DNA of 64,000 nt from Sphaerisporangium sp. TRM90804. Lineage in GTDB: Bacteria; Actinomycetota; Actinomycetes; Streptosporangiales; Streptosporangiaceae. The notes below the pieces were generated by a model. The model made no database searches. It was not told the DNA's origin and was given only the letters and a program-made list of their open reading frames with translations. The translations under genes and the position numbers were made by a program. Below, in pieces: positions 9,905 through 18,899 of this stretch. Numbering within the stretch: position 1 is the first letter of the stretch; every line of letters starts with the position of its first letter. The DNA is taken from positions 62,001-126,000 of the forward strand of contig NZ_JARWAC010000026.1 in the NCBI RefSeq assembly GCF_029846175.1, read 5' to 3'.

Positions 9905-10042
9905 GGTCACCACCTCGCTCATCGCGCATGTGAAGTGCGGCAAACAGTAGCGACAAAACCCCTATGGCGGCAGATGCCGCCCGGGCACCGTGCTGACGCG
10001 GCCGAGACACGGCGGCCCGGCCGTGACACGATGTGGGGCGTC

Positions 10043-10621
10043 ATGAATGCCCGGCTCCCCCTGCGCCTCGTGCGGGCGTCCGCCTTCGCGGTCGTCTGCG
10101 TGACGCTGGCCGTGCTCGGGCACCGGGTGGCCGGCGGGGCCGGGCCGCCCGAGTGGGCGACGACGGCCGGCGTCGCCGGGGTGGCGCTCGCGGCGGCCTG
10201 CATGGCGGGGCGCGAGCGGTCGCCGCAGACGATCATCGGCTCGCTCGCCGGCGCGCAGGTGGCCCTGCACCAGCTCTTCGACCTGTCCTCGGGGGGCGGC
10301 GGCTCGGTCCTGAGCCTGCACCCCGCGCACGCGGAGGGCCTGGGCGCGGGCATCGGCATGATCGTGGCCCACCTCACCGCCACGCTGCTCACCGGCTGGT
10401 GGCTGGCCCGGGGCGAGTCGGCCCTGTGGTCGGTGCTGCGCCGGGCGGGCGCACGCGCGGCCGTCCTGCTGCGCCGCCTGCTCGGCGTGCCGGGCGGCGG
10501 CGCGGACGGCCCGCGCCGGCCCGGCGCCCTCGTGTTCCGGTGTGACACCCCGCTTCCGGCACGGCGGGAGCTGCGCCATGCCGTCCGCAGGCGCGGCCCT
10601 CCACTTCCCGCCGCCTTCTGA
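10043..10621 (+). CDS. small membrane protein upstream of a YcnI-type gene
   Basis: About 192 aa with four to five hydrophobic segments and a basic C-terminus (RRELRHAVRRRGPP). It contains several potential metal-ligand histidines (ALHQLFD, LHPAHAEG, VAHLTA), which fits the copper-related gene downstream, but no catalytic motif is recognised. ATG 10043 or ATG 10031 could be the start; neither has a strong ribosome site. A copper-linked role is inferred from neighbourhood only. Confidence 0.6.
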   Translation: MNARLPLRLVRASAFAVVCVTLAVLGHRVAGGAGPPEWATTAGVAGVALAAACMAGRERSPQTIIGSLAGAQVALHQLFDLSSGGGGSVLSLHPAHAEGLGAGIGMIVAHLTATLLTGWWLARGESALWSVLRRAGARAAVLLRRLLGVPGGGADGPRRPGALVFRCDTPLPARRELRHAVRRRGPPLPAAF

Positions 10622-10738
10622 AGAACCCGGCCGCGAGCCCCCGCCGACGGGGGCGCTCCTCGCGGCGCCCGGCCCCGCGCGCGTCCCGCCCGGGCCCGGC
10701 TCGGACGTTCCCTTTTCGCGGATGAAGTGGAGATCCCC

Positions 10739-11482
10739 ATGTCGTTCAGCTCTGCCGGCCGCCGCGCGGCCGTCGTCCTCGCGGGCGCCCTCGCGCTCAC
10801 CGCCGGCCTCGCCCTGCCCGCGCTCGCCCACGTCAGCATCAACCCCGGCACCGCCGAGAAGGGCGGCTTCACCAAGGTCGCCTTCCGCGTGCCCAACGAG
10901 CGGGACGACGCGTCCACGACCCGGCTCGTCGTCGACTTCCCCAAGGACCACCCGCTGCCGTTCGTGTCGGTGCGGCCCGTCTCGGGGTGGAAGGTCGAGG
11001 TGACCGAGAGCAAACTGCCCAAGCCGGTCACGACCGAGTACGGCGAGATCACCGAGGCGGTCACCCGGGTCACGTGGTCGGGCGGGAAGATCGACGCCGG
11101 CCAGTTCCAGGAGTTCGAGGTGTCGATGGGCATGATGCCCGACGACACCGACCAGCTCATGTTCCCCGCGGAGCAGACCTACTCCAGCGGGGAGGTCGTG
11201 AAGTGGGCCGACCCGCCGAAGGCCGACGGGTCGGAGGCCGAGCACCCGGTGCCGACGCTCAAGCTCGTGGCCCCGGCCGCCGGCGGGGACGCCCACGGCG
11301 CCGCTCCCTCCGCCACGCCCACGCTGGCCGTCCAGGCGCAGCCGGCCGGGCACGCCGAGGCCGCCTCCGCCTCCGACGGCACGGCCCGGGTACTCGCGGG
11401 CGTCGGCATCGCCGTGGGCCTGGCGGGCGTCGCCGCCGCCGTCGCCGCCCTGCGCCGCGGGCGCGGCGCGCCGCAGGCCTGA
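10739..11482 (+). CDS. YcnI-like (DUF1775) copper-binding protein
   Basis: 247 aa: signal peptide (residues 1-31, ending ALPALAH), a YcnI/DUF1775 domain, an Ala-rich linker and a C-terminal transmembrane anchor ending in Arg residues. After cleavage the mature protein would begin with His (HVSINPGTAEKGG), the residue that forms the copper-binding histidine brace in characterised YcnI. A conserved Trp (SGWKVEV) is present. It likely handles Cu(II) on the outer face of the membrane. ATG 10739 follows GTGGAG; the GTG at 10727 lies within that site. The PCuAC or Sco genes often found beside such proteins are absent here. Confidence 0.88.
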   Translation: MSFSSAGRRAAVVLAGALALTAGLALPALAHVSINPGTAEKGGFTKVAFRVPNERDDASTTRLVVDFPKDHPLPFVSVRPVSGWKVEVTESKLPKPVTTEYGEITEAVTRVTWSGGKIDAGQFQEFEVSMGMMPDDTDQLMFPAEQTYSSGEVVKWADPPKADGSEAEHPVPTLKLVAPAAGGDAHGAAPSATPTLAVQAQPAGHAEAASASDGTARVLAGVGIAVGLAGVAAAVAALRRGRGAPQA

Positions 11483-11500
11483 CCGGTCACCGCCCGGCCG

Positions 11501-11533
11501 GGGCCCGGGGTGCCGTCACGGCGCCCCGGCCCC
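11501..11533. terminator. bidirectional terminator
   Basis: Arms 11501-11515 and 11519-11533 form a nearly perfect GC-rich stem (one G-U pair and one mismatch) around a TCA loop, between the convergent YcnI-type gene and the ABC permease gene. Confidence 0.75.
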
Positions 11534-11545
11534 GGGGGGCGACGG

Positions 11546-12679
11546 TCAGCTGGTGATGTCCCGGCTGGTGAAGCGGCCCCAGGCGATCGCGCCGGCGATC
11601 AGCGCGTAGGAGGCGAAGGCGAACAGGCCCTGGGTCATCACGTCGGTGGCGACCGGGTCGCGCATGGCGCCGTCGAACGTGCTCCACCAGGTGGTCAGCA
11701 GGTACGGCCTGATCGGCTCCAGCTGCGGGATGAGCGAGAAGACCTGGAAGAACACCACACCCACGACGCTTCCCGCGACCGCGCCGATGGGCACCTCGGT
11801 CATGGTGGAGACGGCGATGCCGATCGCCCCGAAGGCCGCCATGCCCGCGGCGCAGTAGGCGACGACCAGCAGGAGGCGCAGCAGCCCGTCGAACAGCGGG
11901 ATCGTCGTGCCCGACAGCAGCGTGACCGGGCCGACCGGGAACAGCGCGAAGCCGGTGACCAGCGCGGCCAGCGCCACCACCGCGCAGGCGGCCAGCGCGA
12001 AGACGGCCATGTTGGCGAACTTCACCAGCAGCAGCCGGGTGCGACCGGCCGGAGCAGTGAGCAGGTACCTGAGCGTGCCGCCGCCCGCCTCCCCCGCGAT
12101 CGACTCGCCGGCGACGACCGCCACCGCCAGCGGGAGCAGGAGCTGGATCAGCATCGACATGGCCACGAAGGTGAGCATCACGCCGTTGCCGGCCACCTGG
12201 GTGACGATCGACGGGGTGTCCTCGTCCATGCCGACCACGCGCAGCACGACGCCCATGATCACCGGCACGACGGCCAGCACGACCAGCATCGCGATGTTGC
12301 GCGGCCTGCGGAAGGTCAGCCCCAGCTCCGACCGGAGCAACCGCCCCGTCGCCCGCAGCGGCCGGGGCCGCATGGGCTCCGCGAACGGCCCGCCGGCCCC
12401 CGCCCAGGCGGCCGTTCCAGCCGCCCGCCCGGCGCCGGCCGGCCTCCCGTCCTGGTCGGCGACGCGCCCGGCGGCCCGCCCGTCCACGAGGCTCCCGGCC
12501 CCGCCGGAGACGGTTCCATCCGCCCGCCCGTCGGCCGCGCCGGAGACGGTTCCATCCGCGCGCCCGTCCACGAGGCCCCCGGCCGCGCCGGAGGCGGTCG
12601 CACCGGTACGGCCGGAGGGCTTCCCGGCGTCCGGCCGGGCCGAGCCCGCCGAGTCCCGGGTGGTTCTAGCCGTCGACAT
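11546..12679 (-). CDS. ABC-2 type transporter permease
   Basis: 377 aa. A long low-complexity N-terminal extension (about 110 aa of Ala/Gly/Arg/Asp repeats such as DGTVSGAADGRADG) precedes six membrane segments beginning at NIAMLVVLAVVPVIMG. The C-terminal part has the MTEVPIGAVAGSVVG and SRDITS segments typical of ABC-2 exporters. The start overlaps the ATPase gene upstream by 14 bp, so the two are translationally coupled. The repetitive N-terminus is likely disordered and may be variable among strains. Confidence 0.88.
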   Translation of the reverse strand: MSTARTTRDSAGSARPDAGKPSGRTGATASGAAGGLVDGRADGTVSGAADGRADGTVSGGAGSLVDGRAAGRVADQDGRPAGAGRAAGTAAWAGAGGPFAEPMRPRPLRATGRLLRSELGLTFRRPRNIAMLVVLAVVPVIMGVVLRVVGMDEDTPSIVTQVAGNGVMLTFVAMSMLIQLLLPLAVAVVAGESIAGEAGGGTLRYLLTAPAGRTRLLLVKFANMAVFALAACAVVALAALVTGFALFPVGPVTLLSGTTIPLFDGLLRLLLVVAYCAAGMAAFGAIGIAVSTMTEVPIGAVAGSVVGVVFFQVFSLIPQLEPIRPYLLTTWWSTFDGAMRDPVATDVMTQGLFAFASYALIAGAIAWGRFTSRDITS

Positions 12680-13670
12680 CGAAGCCCTCCCCTGTCAGGT
12701 CCACGAAGACCTCCTCCAGACTCGGCCGCAGCACGGCGAGCCCCCTGACCGCCACGCCCGCGCCGACCAGCTCGGCGCAGACGCGCTCGGGCGGGACGCC
12801 GCCGATCTCGGCGGACACCTCGCCGTCGGCGGCGCGTACCCCGGCCAGTTCGAGCCGGTCGAGCACCGCCGCCGCGCGGGCGGCGTGCGGGGTCTCCACG
12901 CGAAGGCGGGCGGCGTGCCCCGCCGTCAGCTCGGCGATCGGCCCCTGGGCGACCAGCCGCCCGGCGCGCATCACGCCGATGTGGGAGCACATCTGCGCCA
13001 CCTCGGCCAGCAGGTGGGAGGACACGAACACCGTGGTGCCGTCGGCCGCGATCTCCTTGATGAGCGACCGCACCTCGCGGGTGCCCTGCGGGTCGAGGCC
13101 GTTGGTCGGCTCGTCGAGCACGAGCAGCTCGCGCGGGCCCAGCAGGGTGGCGGCGATGGCCAGCCGCTGGCGCATGCCCAGCGAGTACGCCCGGTACCGC
13201 TTGCCGGCCGCGGCGCCGAGCCCCACCCGGTCGAGCGCGGCGCCGACACGCGCGCCCACCGTGCGCGGGTCGGCGAGCGGGTCGGCGGCGTCGTACCGGC
13301 GCAGGTTCGCCTCACCCGACAGGTACGGGTAGAAGGCGGGCCCCTCGACCAGGGCTCCCACCTTCGGCAGCGCCTCGGAGAGCCCCGCGGGCATGGGCCG
13401 GCCGAGCACCTCGCACGCGCCGCTGGTCGGCTGGACCAGGCCGAGCAGCATGCGGATGGTCGTGGTCTTGCCCGACCCGTTCGGGCCCAGGAAGCCGAAG
13501 ACCGAGCCGCGCGGCACCGTGAGGTGGAGGTCGTCGACGGCCACCTGGCCGCCGGCGAAGCGCTTGGTGAGCCCGCGCGACAGGATCGACGCCGGCTCCG
13601 TCGAGGCCCCGGCCGGGGCGCCCCGAGGGGACGCCGCCTCGGGCGCCCCCTCCCCCGTCATGGTCGTCAT
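12666..13670 (-). CDS. ABC transporter ATP-binding protein
   Basis: 334 aa: Walker A GPNGSGKTTT, signature YSLGMRQRLAIA, Walker B LLVLDEPTNGLD and H-loop SSHLLAE. The C-terminal extension ending LRPSLEEVFVDLTGE is typical of drug and lipid export ATPases. The start ATG 13670 forms an ATGA overlap with the stop of the DUF2092-like gene; translation from upstream would run antisense through that gene. It is the middle gene of a three-gene operon. Confidence 0.93.
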   Translation of the reverse strand: MTTMTGEGAPEAASPRGAPAGASTEPASILSRGLTKRFAGGQVAVDDLHLTVPRGSVFGFLGPNGSGKTTTIRMLLGLVQPTSGACEVLGRPMPAGLSEALPKVGALVEGPAFYPYLSGEANLRRYDAADPLADPRTVGARVGAALDRVGLGAAAGKRYRAYSLGMRQRLAIAATLLGPRELLVLDEPTNGLDPQGTREVRSLIKEIAADGTTVFVSSHLLAEVAQMCSHIGVMRAGRLVAQGPIAELTAGHAARLRVETPHAARAAAVLDRLELAGVRAADGEVSAEIGGVPPERVCAELVGAGVAVRGLAVLRPSLEEVFVDLTGEGFDVDG

Positions 13671-14848
13671 CCGCGGCCGGCCGCCTCTGCCAGCGCCTCG
13701 GGGGTGACGGCCCCGACCAACAGCCTGCCGTCGTCGGTGAACAGCGCCGACACCAGCTTGGTGCGCAGGACCTTGCCGCTGCCCCACGGGCCGGAGATCT
13801 GCTTGGCCGACTTCAGCACGGAGTTCACGAGCCGGCCGGGGTCGGCGGCCTCGCCGTGGCGCCCCCCACCGGCGGGCGACGCGGTCAGCTCGGCCAGGGA
13901 GAACGGCAGCTCCGCGACCGTCGTCCAGCCGCTGCCGAAGGTGCGCGGCGCGCCGGCGTGCTTGGCCGCGTGGTCACCCGCGCCCTCGCCCCACGGCGTT
14001 GCCCCGGCCTCGGAGGCCGCCGAGCCGAGCTCCTGCGTCTCCACCTTGGCCCCCGCCGGCGGGGTGAAGGCGAAGTTCTCCGGGGCGGGCGTCGAGAACG
14101 ACACCTGGGTGAAGCCGACCTCGAACGCCGGCTCGGCCGTGCCCTTGGCGTAGACCTGGACGCGCAGCGGCATGTAGTTCTCGCCGTCCAGGGCCACCTT
14201 GACCCGCTCGACCAGGGACTTGGCGTCCTTGGGCGCGAGGACGAGCTGGTAGGCGGCGCGTCCGGCGACCGTCTGGCCGTTCTCGACGGTGACGGCGGTG
14301 TCCTCGCCGGCGGCCTTGAGCAGCTCGGCGGCCGCCGCGTCCGGGGTCAGCGCCGACGGCAGGGCCGACCGCGCGGTGCCGGGCGTCCCGGCCTCCGGCT
14401 TGGCCGGCAGCTTAATGCGGGTGGCGGTGTTCTTCTCGCTGTCCCACAGCCAGGCCTGGCCCTCGCCGTCGGAGATCAGGTCGGTCTCGCTCATCTGGCC
14501 GGGCAGCGCGATGCGCAGCCGGTCGTCGCCGCCGTACCAGACCTTGACGGTGTGCGAGCCCGACAGCAGGGACAGCGGCGAGCTGCTGGCCCCCGACGGG
14601 ATCGGCAGCGCCGGCAGGCCCAGGGAGGCGGTCTCCACCACGGTGCCCGACATGGCGGGCGGGCTGTGCCGCTGCGCGGTCTTGGCGACCTCGGCCAGGA
14701 GCTGCTGCGCGGTGCGCTCGGGAAGGGAGGGCTCACCCTGGACGGCGGCGACCACCGGGCCCGCCCCCACCGCGGCGCCCACCACCGCGACGGCGGCGAC
14801 CGGCACCCCCCACCTCATGGCGCGTGTCCTTCTCGACTGGGTCGGCAT
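13667..14848 (-). CDS. DUF2092 / LolA-like secreted envelope protein
   Basis: 393 aa: signal or anchor segment (residues 15-40), then an outer-membrane-lipoprotein-carrier-like domain (VWYGGDDRLRIALPGQMSETDLISDGEGQ and similar strand-rich stretches). In Gram-positive relatives such proteins sit outside the membrane and may bind lipids or act with a partner exporter or sensor. ATG 14848 follows GAGGAG; the longer frame begins with TTG and is not preferred. It is first in the operon with the ATPase and permease, and divergent from a two-component system, suggesting a sensor and response module for envelope stress. Confidence 0.82.
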   Translation of the reverse strand: MPTQSRRTRAMRWGVPVAAVAVVGAAVGAGPVVAAVQGEPSLPERTAQQLLAEVAKTAQRHSPPAMSGTVVETASLGLPALPIPSGASSSPLSLLSGSHTVKVWYGGDDRLRIALPGQMSETDLISDGEGQAWLWDSEKNTATRIKLPAKPEAGTPGTARSALPSALTPDAAAAELLKAAGEDTAVTVENGQTVAGRAAYQLVLAPKDAKSLVERVKVALDGENYMPLRVQVYAKGTAEPAFEVGFTQVSFSTPAPENFAFTPPAGAKVETQELGSAASEAGATPWGEGAGDHAAKHAGAPRTFGSGWTTVAELPFSLAELTASPAGGGRHGEAADPGRLVNSVLKSAKQISGPWGSGKVLRTKLVSALFTDDGRLLVGAVTPEALAEAAGRG

Positions 14849-14915
14849 GTCACTCCTCAACGTTATGTCCTCGATCTCGACACCATCAGGCTGCCGCGAA
14901 CCCCCTGTGCCGAAG

Positions 14916-14967
14916 CTGAGACCGCCTGAGACCGCTCTCAGGCGGGACGCCTCTCAGGCGGGTCTCA
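14916..14967. promoter_or_regulatory. CTGAG/CTCAG repeat array (probable response-regulator operator)
   Basis: A 52-bp array in the divergent promoter region: CTGAGACCGC twice in tandem (14916-14925, 14926-14935), then CTCTCAGGCGGG at 14935-14946 and 14951-14962, ending GTCTCAG. The left and right halves are inverted copies of one another. This is what a cooperative OmpR-type regulator site looks like. Its position suggests control of both the DUF2092-ABC operon and the two-component genes. Confidence 0.6.
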
Positions 14968-15016
14968 GCAGGAGGCAGCAAGATGGGGGGACATGCCGGT
15001 CGTGTGAGGAGTCCAG

Positions 15017-15691
15017 ATGCGGGTGCTCGTCGTGGAGGACGAGAGGCGGATGGCCGCCGCGCTGCGCCGCGGGCTGCAGGCGGAGGGCTTCGCCGTCGAC
15101 CTGGCCCACGACGGCGAGGAGGGGCTGCACCTCGCCAGGGAGGGCGACTACGACGCCGTCGTGCTGGACATCATGCTGCCCAGGCTGTCGGGCTACAACG
15201 TGTGCAAGCGGCTGCGGGCCGAGGAGAACTGGGTGCCGATCCTGATGCTGTCGGCCAAGGACGGCGAGTACGACCTCGCCGACGGCCTGGACCTCGGCGC
15301 CGACGACTACCTGACCAAGCCCTTCTCGTACGTGGTGCTGGTCGCCCGGCTGCGTGCGCTGCTGCGCCGCGGGGCGCGGCGCCGGCCGGCCGTGCTGCGT
15401 TCGGGCGACCTCACCCTGGACCCCGCGAGCCGCGCCGTCGCGCGCGGCGGCGCGGCCATCGAGCTCACCCCGCGCGAGTTCGGCCTCCTGGAGTTCCTGC
15501 TGCGCCGTCCCGGCGAGGTGGTGTCCAAGACCGAGATCCTCGAACACGTCTGGGACACCTTCGACACCGACCCCAACATCGTCGAGGTCTACGTCGGCTA
15601 CCTGCGCCGCAAGATCGACGCCCCGTTCGGCCGCAACGCGCTGCAGACCGTGCGCGGCGCCGGGTACCGGCTGGCGGGCGATGGCGGCTGA
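15017..15691 (+). CDS. OmpR/PhoB-type response regulator
   Basis: 224 aa. The receiver domain has VVEDE near the N-terminus, phosphoacceptor VLDIMLP and KPF; the winged-helix DNA-binding domain includes LTPREFGLLEFLL and the C-terminal VRGAGYRL. It belongs to the MprA/TcrA/CseB-like actinobacterial group. The start of the histidine kinase gene overlaps its end by 11 bp. It probably binds the CTGAG array just upstream. Confidence 0.95.
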   Translation: MRVLVVEDERRMAAALRRGLQAEGFAVDLAHDGEEGLHLAREGDYDAVVLDIMLPRLSGYNVCKRLRAEENWVPILMLSAKDGEYDLADGLDLGADDYLTKPFSYVVLVARLRALLRRGARRRPAVLRSGDLTLDPASRAVARGGAAIELTPREFGLLEFLLRRPGEVVSKTEILEHVWDTFDTDPNIVEVYVGYLRRKIDAPFGRNALQTVRGAGYRLAGDGG

Positions 15692-17159
15692 GCCCGTGCA
15701 CGGCCCGCGGACGCCGCTGGCGTGGTGGCGGCGCAAGAGCCTGCGGTTCCGGCTCACCGCCACCGCCTCGGCCGCCCTGGCGGTCGCGCTCGCCGCCGCG
15801 GCGTCGCTGCTGGTGAGCGTGCTCGGCAGGGCGCTCATCTCCTCCACCGACGACGTCGCCTACCAGCGGGCCAGGGAGGTGGCGGCCCTCGCCGACGCCG
15901 GCCGGCTGTACGACAACTCGGTGGCCGTCTCCGACGGGACGATCGTGCAGGTGCTGGACGCGAGCGGCCGCATCACGCACGTCACCCTGGGCGGGGACCG
16001 CCTGGTGCCGCTGCTGAACGCCCGCGAGCGCGCGAGCGCCCCGCCCGACGGCCGCGGCCGGATGGTGGACGGCGACCAGTACGGGATCCCCGGCCCGCTG
16101 CGCGTGGTCGTCGTCCGGGCCGACAACGGCCGTACGGTGATCGCCGCGCGGTCGTTCAAGGACGTCGCGGAGAGCCTGTCCACGACCGTCCACATGCTCG
16201 CCATCGGCACGCCGCTGCTGCTGGCGCTGCTCGGGGCCGCCGGCTGGATGATCATCGGTCGGACGCTGCGGCCGATCACGGCGCTGCGCCGGGGGGCCGC
16301 CGAGATCAGCGGCACCGCGCGGTCGCGGCGGCTGCCGGTGCCCGAGGCCCACGACGAGGTGCGCGAGCTGGCCACCACGCTCAACGACATGCTCACCCGC
16401 CTGGAGACGGCCGACGCCTCCCAGCGCGCGCTGGTCTCCGACGCCGCCCACGAGCTGCGCAGCCCGCTGGCGAGCATCCGCCTGCAGCTGGAGGTGGCGC
16501 TCGGGCACCCGGAGGGGCAGGAGTGGCGCGAGACCGCCGAGGGCGTCCTGGAGGACACGCTGCGCCTCGCCAGGCTCGCCGAGGGCCTGCTCACGCTCGC
16601 GCGGCTGGACGAGCGCCGCGTCCGGGCCCGCCGGGAGCCGGTCGACCTGGGCGAGCTGGCCGCCTCGATGGCCGACCGGTACGACGGCGCGGTGGTCAAG
16701 GCGGGCACGGTGGAGCCGGCGGTCGTGGCCGGGGACGCCATGGACCTGCAGCGGGTGCTGGTCAACCTTCTGGACAACGCCGTCCGGCACGCGGACTCGC
16801 GGGTCGTCGTCGAGGTGCGCGCGCGGGGGGACGCGGCGGAGGTCACGGTGTCCGACGACGGCCCCGGCATCCCGGCGGCCGACCGCGAGCGGGTGTTCAA
16901 CCGCTTCACCCGCCTGGACAGCGCACGCAGCCGCGACGAGGGCGGCGCCGGCCTGGGCCTGGCCATCGTGCGGGAGACCGTGCTCGCGCACGGCGGCACC
17001 GTCCGCCTGGAGGACGCCGGCCCCGCCGCCGTCCCGCCGTGGGAGACGCCGCCCGGCGCCGCGGCCCCGGGCCCCGCCGGCGGCGCGCCTGAGGAGGGGC
17101 GGCGAGCCGCGGGCCCCGGCCTGCGGGCCGTGGTACGGCTCCCGCTCGCCCGCCCCTGA
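15681..17159 (+). CDS. sensor histidine kinase
   Basis: 492 aa. Two transmembrane segments (about 28-50 and 172-193) bracket an extracytoplasmic sensor domain of about 120 aa, followed by HAMP, HisKA with phosphoacceptor His257 (SDAAHELRSPLASIR), and HATPase_c with N box NLLDNAVRHA, DDGPGIP and GGAGLGLAI. The start ATG 15681 lies within the 3' end of the regulator gene. Partner of that regulator by overlap and orientation. Signal unknown; the neighbouring DUF2092-ABC operon suggests envelope stress. Confidence 0.94.
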   Translation: MAAEPVHGPRTPLAWWRRKSLRFRLTATASAALAVALAAAASLLVSVLGRALISSTDDVAYQRAREVAALADAGRLYDNSVAVSDGTIVQVLDASGRITHVTLGGDRLVPLLNARERASAPPDGRGRMVDGDQYGIPGPLRVVVVRADNGRTVIAARSFKDVAESLSTTVHMLAIGTPLLLALLGAAGWMIIGRTLRPITALRRGAAEISGTARSRRLPVPEAHDEVRELATTLNDMLTRLETADASQRALVSDAAHELRSPLASIRLQLEVALGHPEGQEWRETAEGVLEDTLRLARLAEGLLTLARLDERRVRARREPVDLGELAASMADRYDGAVVKAGTVEPAVVAGDAMDLQRVLVNLLDNAVRHADSRVVVEVRARGDAAEVTVSDDGPGIPAADRERVFNRFTRLDSARSRDEGGAGLGLAIVRETVLAHGGTVRLEDAGPAAVPPWETPPGAAAPGPAGGAPEEGRRAAGPGLRAVVRLPLARP

Positions 17160-17465
17160 CGCCGCGGGGCGACGGCACGGCCTCGCTCCCCCGCCCCTGA
17201 CCACCGGGCGAGGACCCGGCTTGCACTCCCCGGCCCCGGCCGCCGGCGGGGCCGGGAGACCTCCGGGTTCGTGACCGGGGAGACGCCGTCCCGGCAGGTC
17301 ACACGCGGGTGCCCCCTATGCCGCCGGACCGCGACCTGAGCATGCCTCATATAACGGGGGTAGAACTGGTAATGTCCCGGCCGTCCTGGTCCGGCACGCC
17401 AGGGCCCGCGCCTCGCAGCCGCCATTCCGCCATTCCGCCGTGCCCCCGTCGCCAGGGAGAACCAC
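17160..17465. terminator. gene-free 306 bp with terminator hairpin and promoter of next gene
   Basis: A 10-bp GC stem (17229-17238 with 17247-17256) probably ends the two-component transcript. Further on, around 17345-17375, an AT-richer stretch with TATAAC and TAATGT could hold the promoter for the PLP-enzyme gene. Confidence 0.55.
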
Positions 17466-18899
17466 GTGCTACCCGAGAACGGCCGATCCACCGAGGAGCT
17501 CCTGGCCGAGATCAGCCGGCTCCGGCGGGACGACCTCGAGGTGCGCGGCGGCACCGTCACCGCCTACGTCTACGACACCGGCCGGCCGGAGGTGCACGAG
17601 GCGGCGGCCCGCGCCTACTTCGAGATGCTCGAGGTGAACACGCTGGACCCGACGGCGTTCCCCAGCGTCGTCGCGATGGAGAAGCAGGTCGTGGGCGCGG
17701 TGGCCGAGCTGCTCGGCGGGGGGCCGCACACGCCGGGGATCTTCACCAGCGGCGGCACCGAGTCGATCATGCTGGCCGTGAAGGCCGCCAGGGACGCCCG
17801 TCCCGTCGCCGGCACGCCGCGCATGGTGGTGCCGGTGACCGCCCACCCGGCCTTCCACAAGGCGGGCCACTACCTGGGCGTCGAGGTCACGCCCGTTCCG
17901 GTGGACCCGGCCACCTTCCAGGCCGACCCCGCCGCGGTCGCCGCGGCGATCACGCCGGACACCGTGCTCGTCGTCGCCTCGGCCCCCTCCTACCCGCAGG
18001 GCGTCGTCGACCCGGTGACCGAGATCGCGGCGCTGGCCGCCGGGCGCGGGGTGCTGTGCCACGTGGACGCCTGCGTCGGCGGCTGGCTGCTGCCGTGGCT
18101 GGCCGAGGCGGGCGCGGACGTGCCGCCGTTCGACCTGTCGGTGCCGGGCGTGACCTCGATCTCCTGCGACCTGCACAAGTTCGGGTACGCCCCCAAGGGC
18201 GCCTCGGTGGTGCTGTTCGCCGACCCGGCGCTGCGGCGGGCCGCCTACTTCGCCTCCGCCGCGTGGCCCGGGTACACGCTGATCAACGCCACCGTGCAGA
18301 GCTCGAAGTCGGCCGGGCCGCTCGGCGGCGCCTGGGCGACGCTGAACGCGCTCGGGCGCGACGGCTACATCGCGCTGGCCCGCGACACGTTGAAGGCCAC
18401 CCGGCGGCTGGTCGAGGGCATCGGCGCGATCCCCGGGCTGCGGGTGCTGGGCGAGCCGGAGTCGTCGCTGGTCGCGTTCGCCGCCGAGGACGCCGAAGAG
18501 CTGGACGTGTTCGCGCTGTCGGACGAGGCGCGCGCGCTCGGCTGGTTCCTGCAGCCGCAGCTCTCCTACGCGGGCATCCCGCCGAACCTGCACATCACCG
18601 TCACCGGGGTCACCCTGGCGGGCGTGGAGGCCATGCTGGACGCGATCGAGCGGGCCGCGACGGCCGCCAGGGCGCGCGGGCCGGTCCAGATCCCGCAGGG
18701 CCTGACCGACCTGCTCGCCTCGGTCGACCTGGACACGCTGGACGACGCGACGTTCGCCGAGCTGGCCGCGTCGGTCGGCGTCGACCTCACCGGCTCGGGC
18801 CAGCCCAGGATGGCCATGGTCAACGCGGTGCTGGACGCCCTGCCCGCGGCCACCAGGGAGGCGATCCTGGTCAGGTTCCTGTCGGTCATCTACGGGTGA
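17466..18899 (+). CDS. PLP-dependent group II decarboxylase / aspartate aminotransferase-fold enzyme
   Basis: 477 aa. The fold-type I PLP enzyme signature is clear: TSGGTES for phosphate binding, HVDACVGG and the Schiff-base lysine in SCDLHKFGYAPKG. Layout and length resemble glutamate decarboxylases and sphingosine-1-phosphate-lyase-like enzymes; which amino acid or lyase substrate it uses cannot be read from the sequence. The GTG start at 17466 follows GGGAG. Its 3' end overlaps the convergent folP2-like gene by 10 bp. Confidence 0.85.
   Translation: MLPENGRSTEELLAEISRLRRDDLEVRGGTVTAYVYDTGRPEVHEAAARAYFEMLEVNTLDPTAFPSVVAMEKQVVGAVAELLGGGPHTPGIFTSGGTESIMLAVKAARDARPVAGTPRMVVPVTAHPAFHKAGHYLGVEVTPVPVDPATFQADPAAVAAAITPDTVLVVASAPSYPQGVVDPVTEIAALAAGRGVLCHVDACVGGWLLPWLAEAGADVPPFDLSVPGVTSISCDLHKFGYAPKGASVVLFADPALRRAAYFASAAWPGYTLINATVQSSKSAGPLGGAWATLNALGRDGYIALARDTLKATRRLVEGIGAIPGLRVLGEPESSLVAFAAEDAEELDVFALSDEARALGWFLQPQLSYAGIPPNLHITVTGVTLAGVEAMLDAIERAATAARARGPVQIPQGLTDLLASVDLDTLDDATFAELAASVGVDLTGSGQPRMAMVNAVLDALPAATREAILVRFLSVIYG

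Noticed and set aside
15465-17204. 579-codon minus-strand open frame opposite the histidine kinase
   Set aside because: Shadow frame rich in Arg, Gly and Pro; the plus strand holds the conserved HisKA and HATPase motifs.
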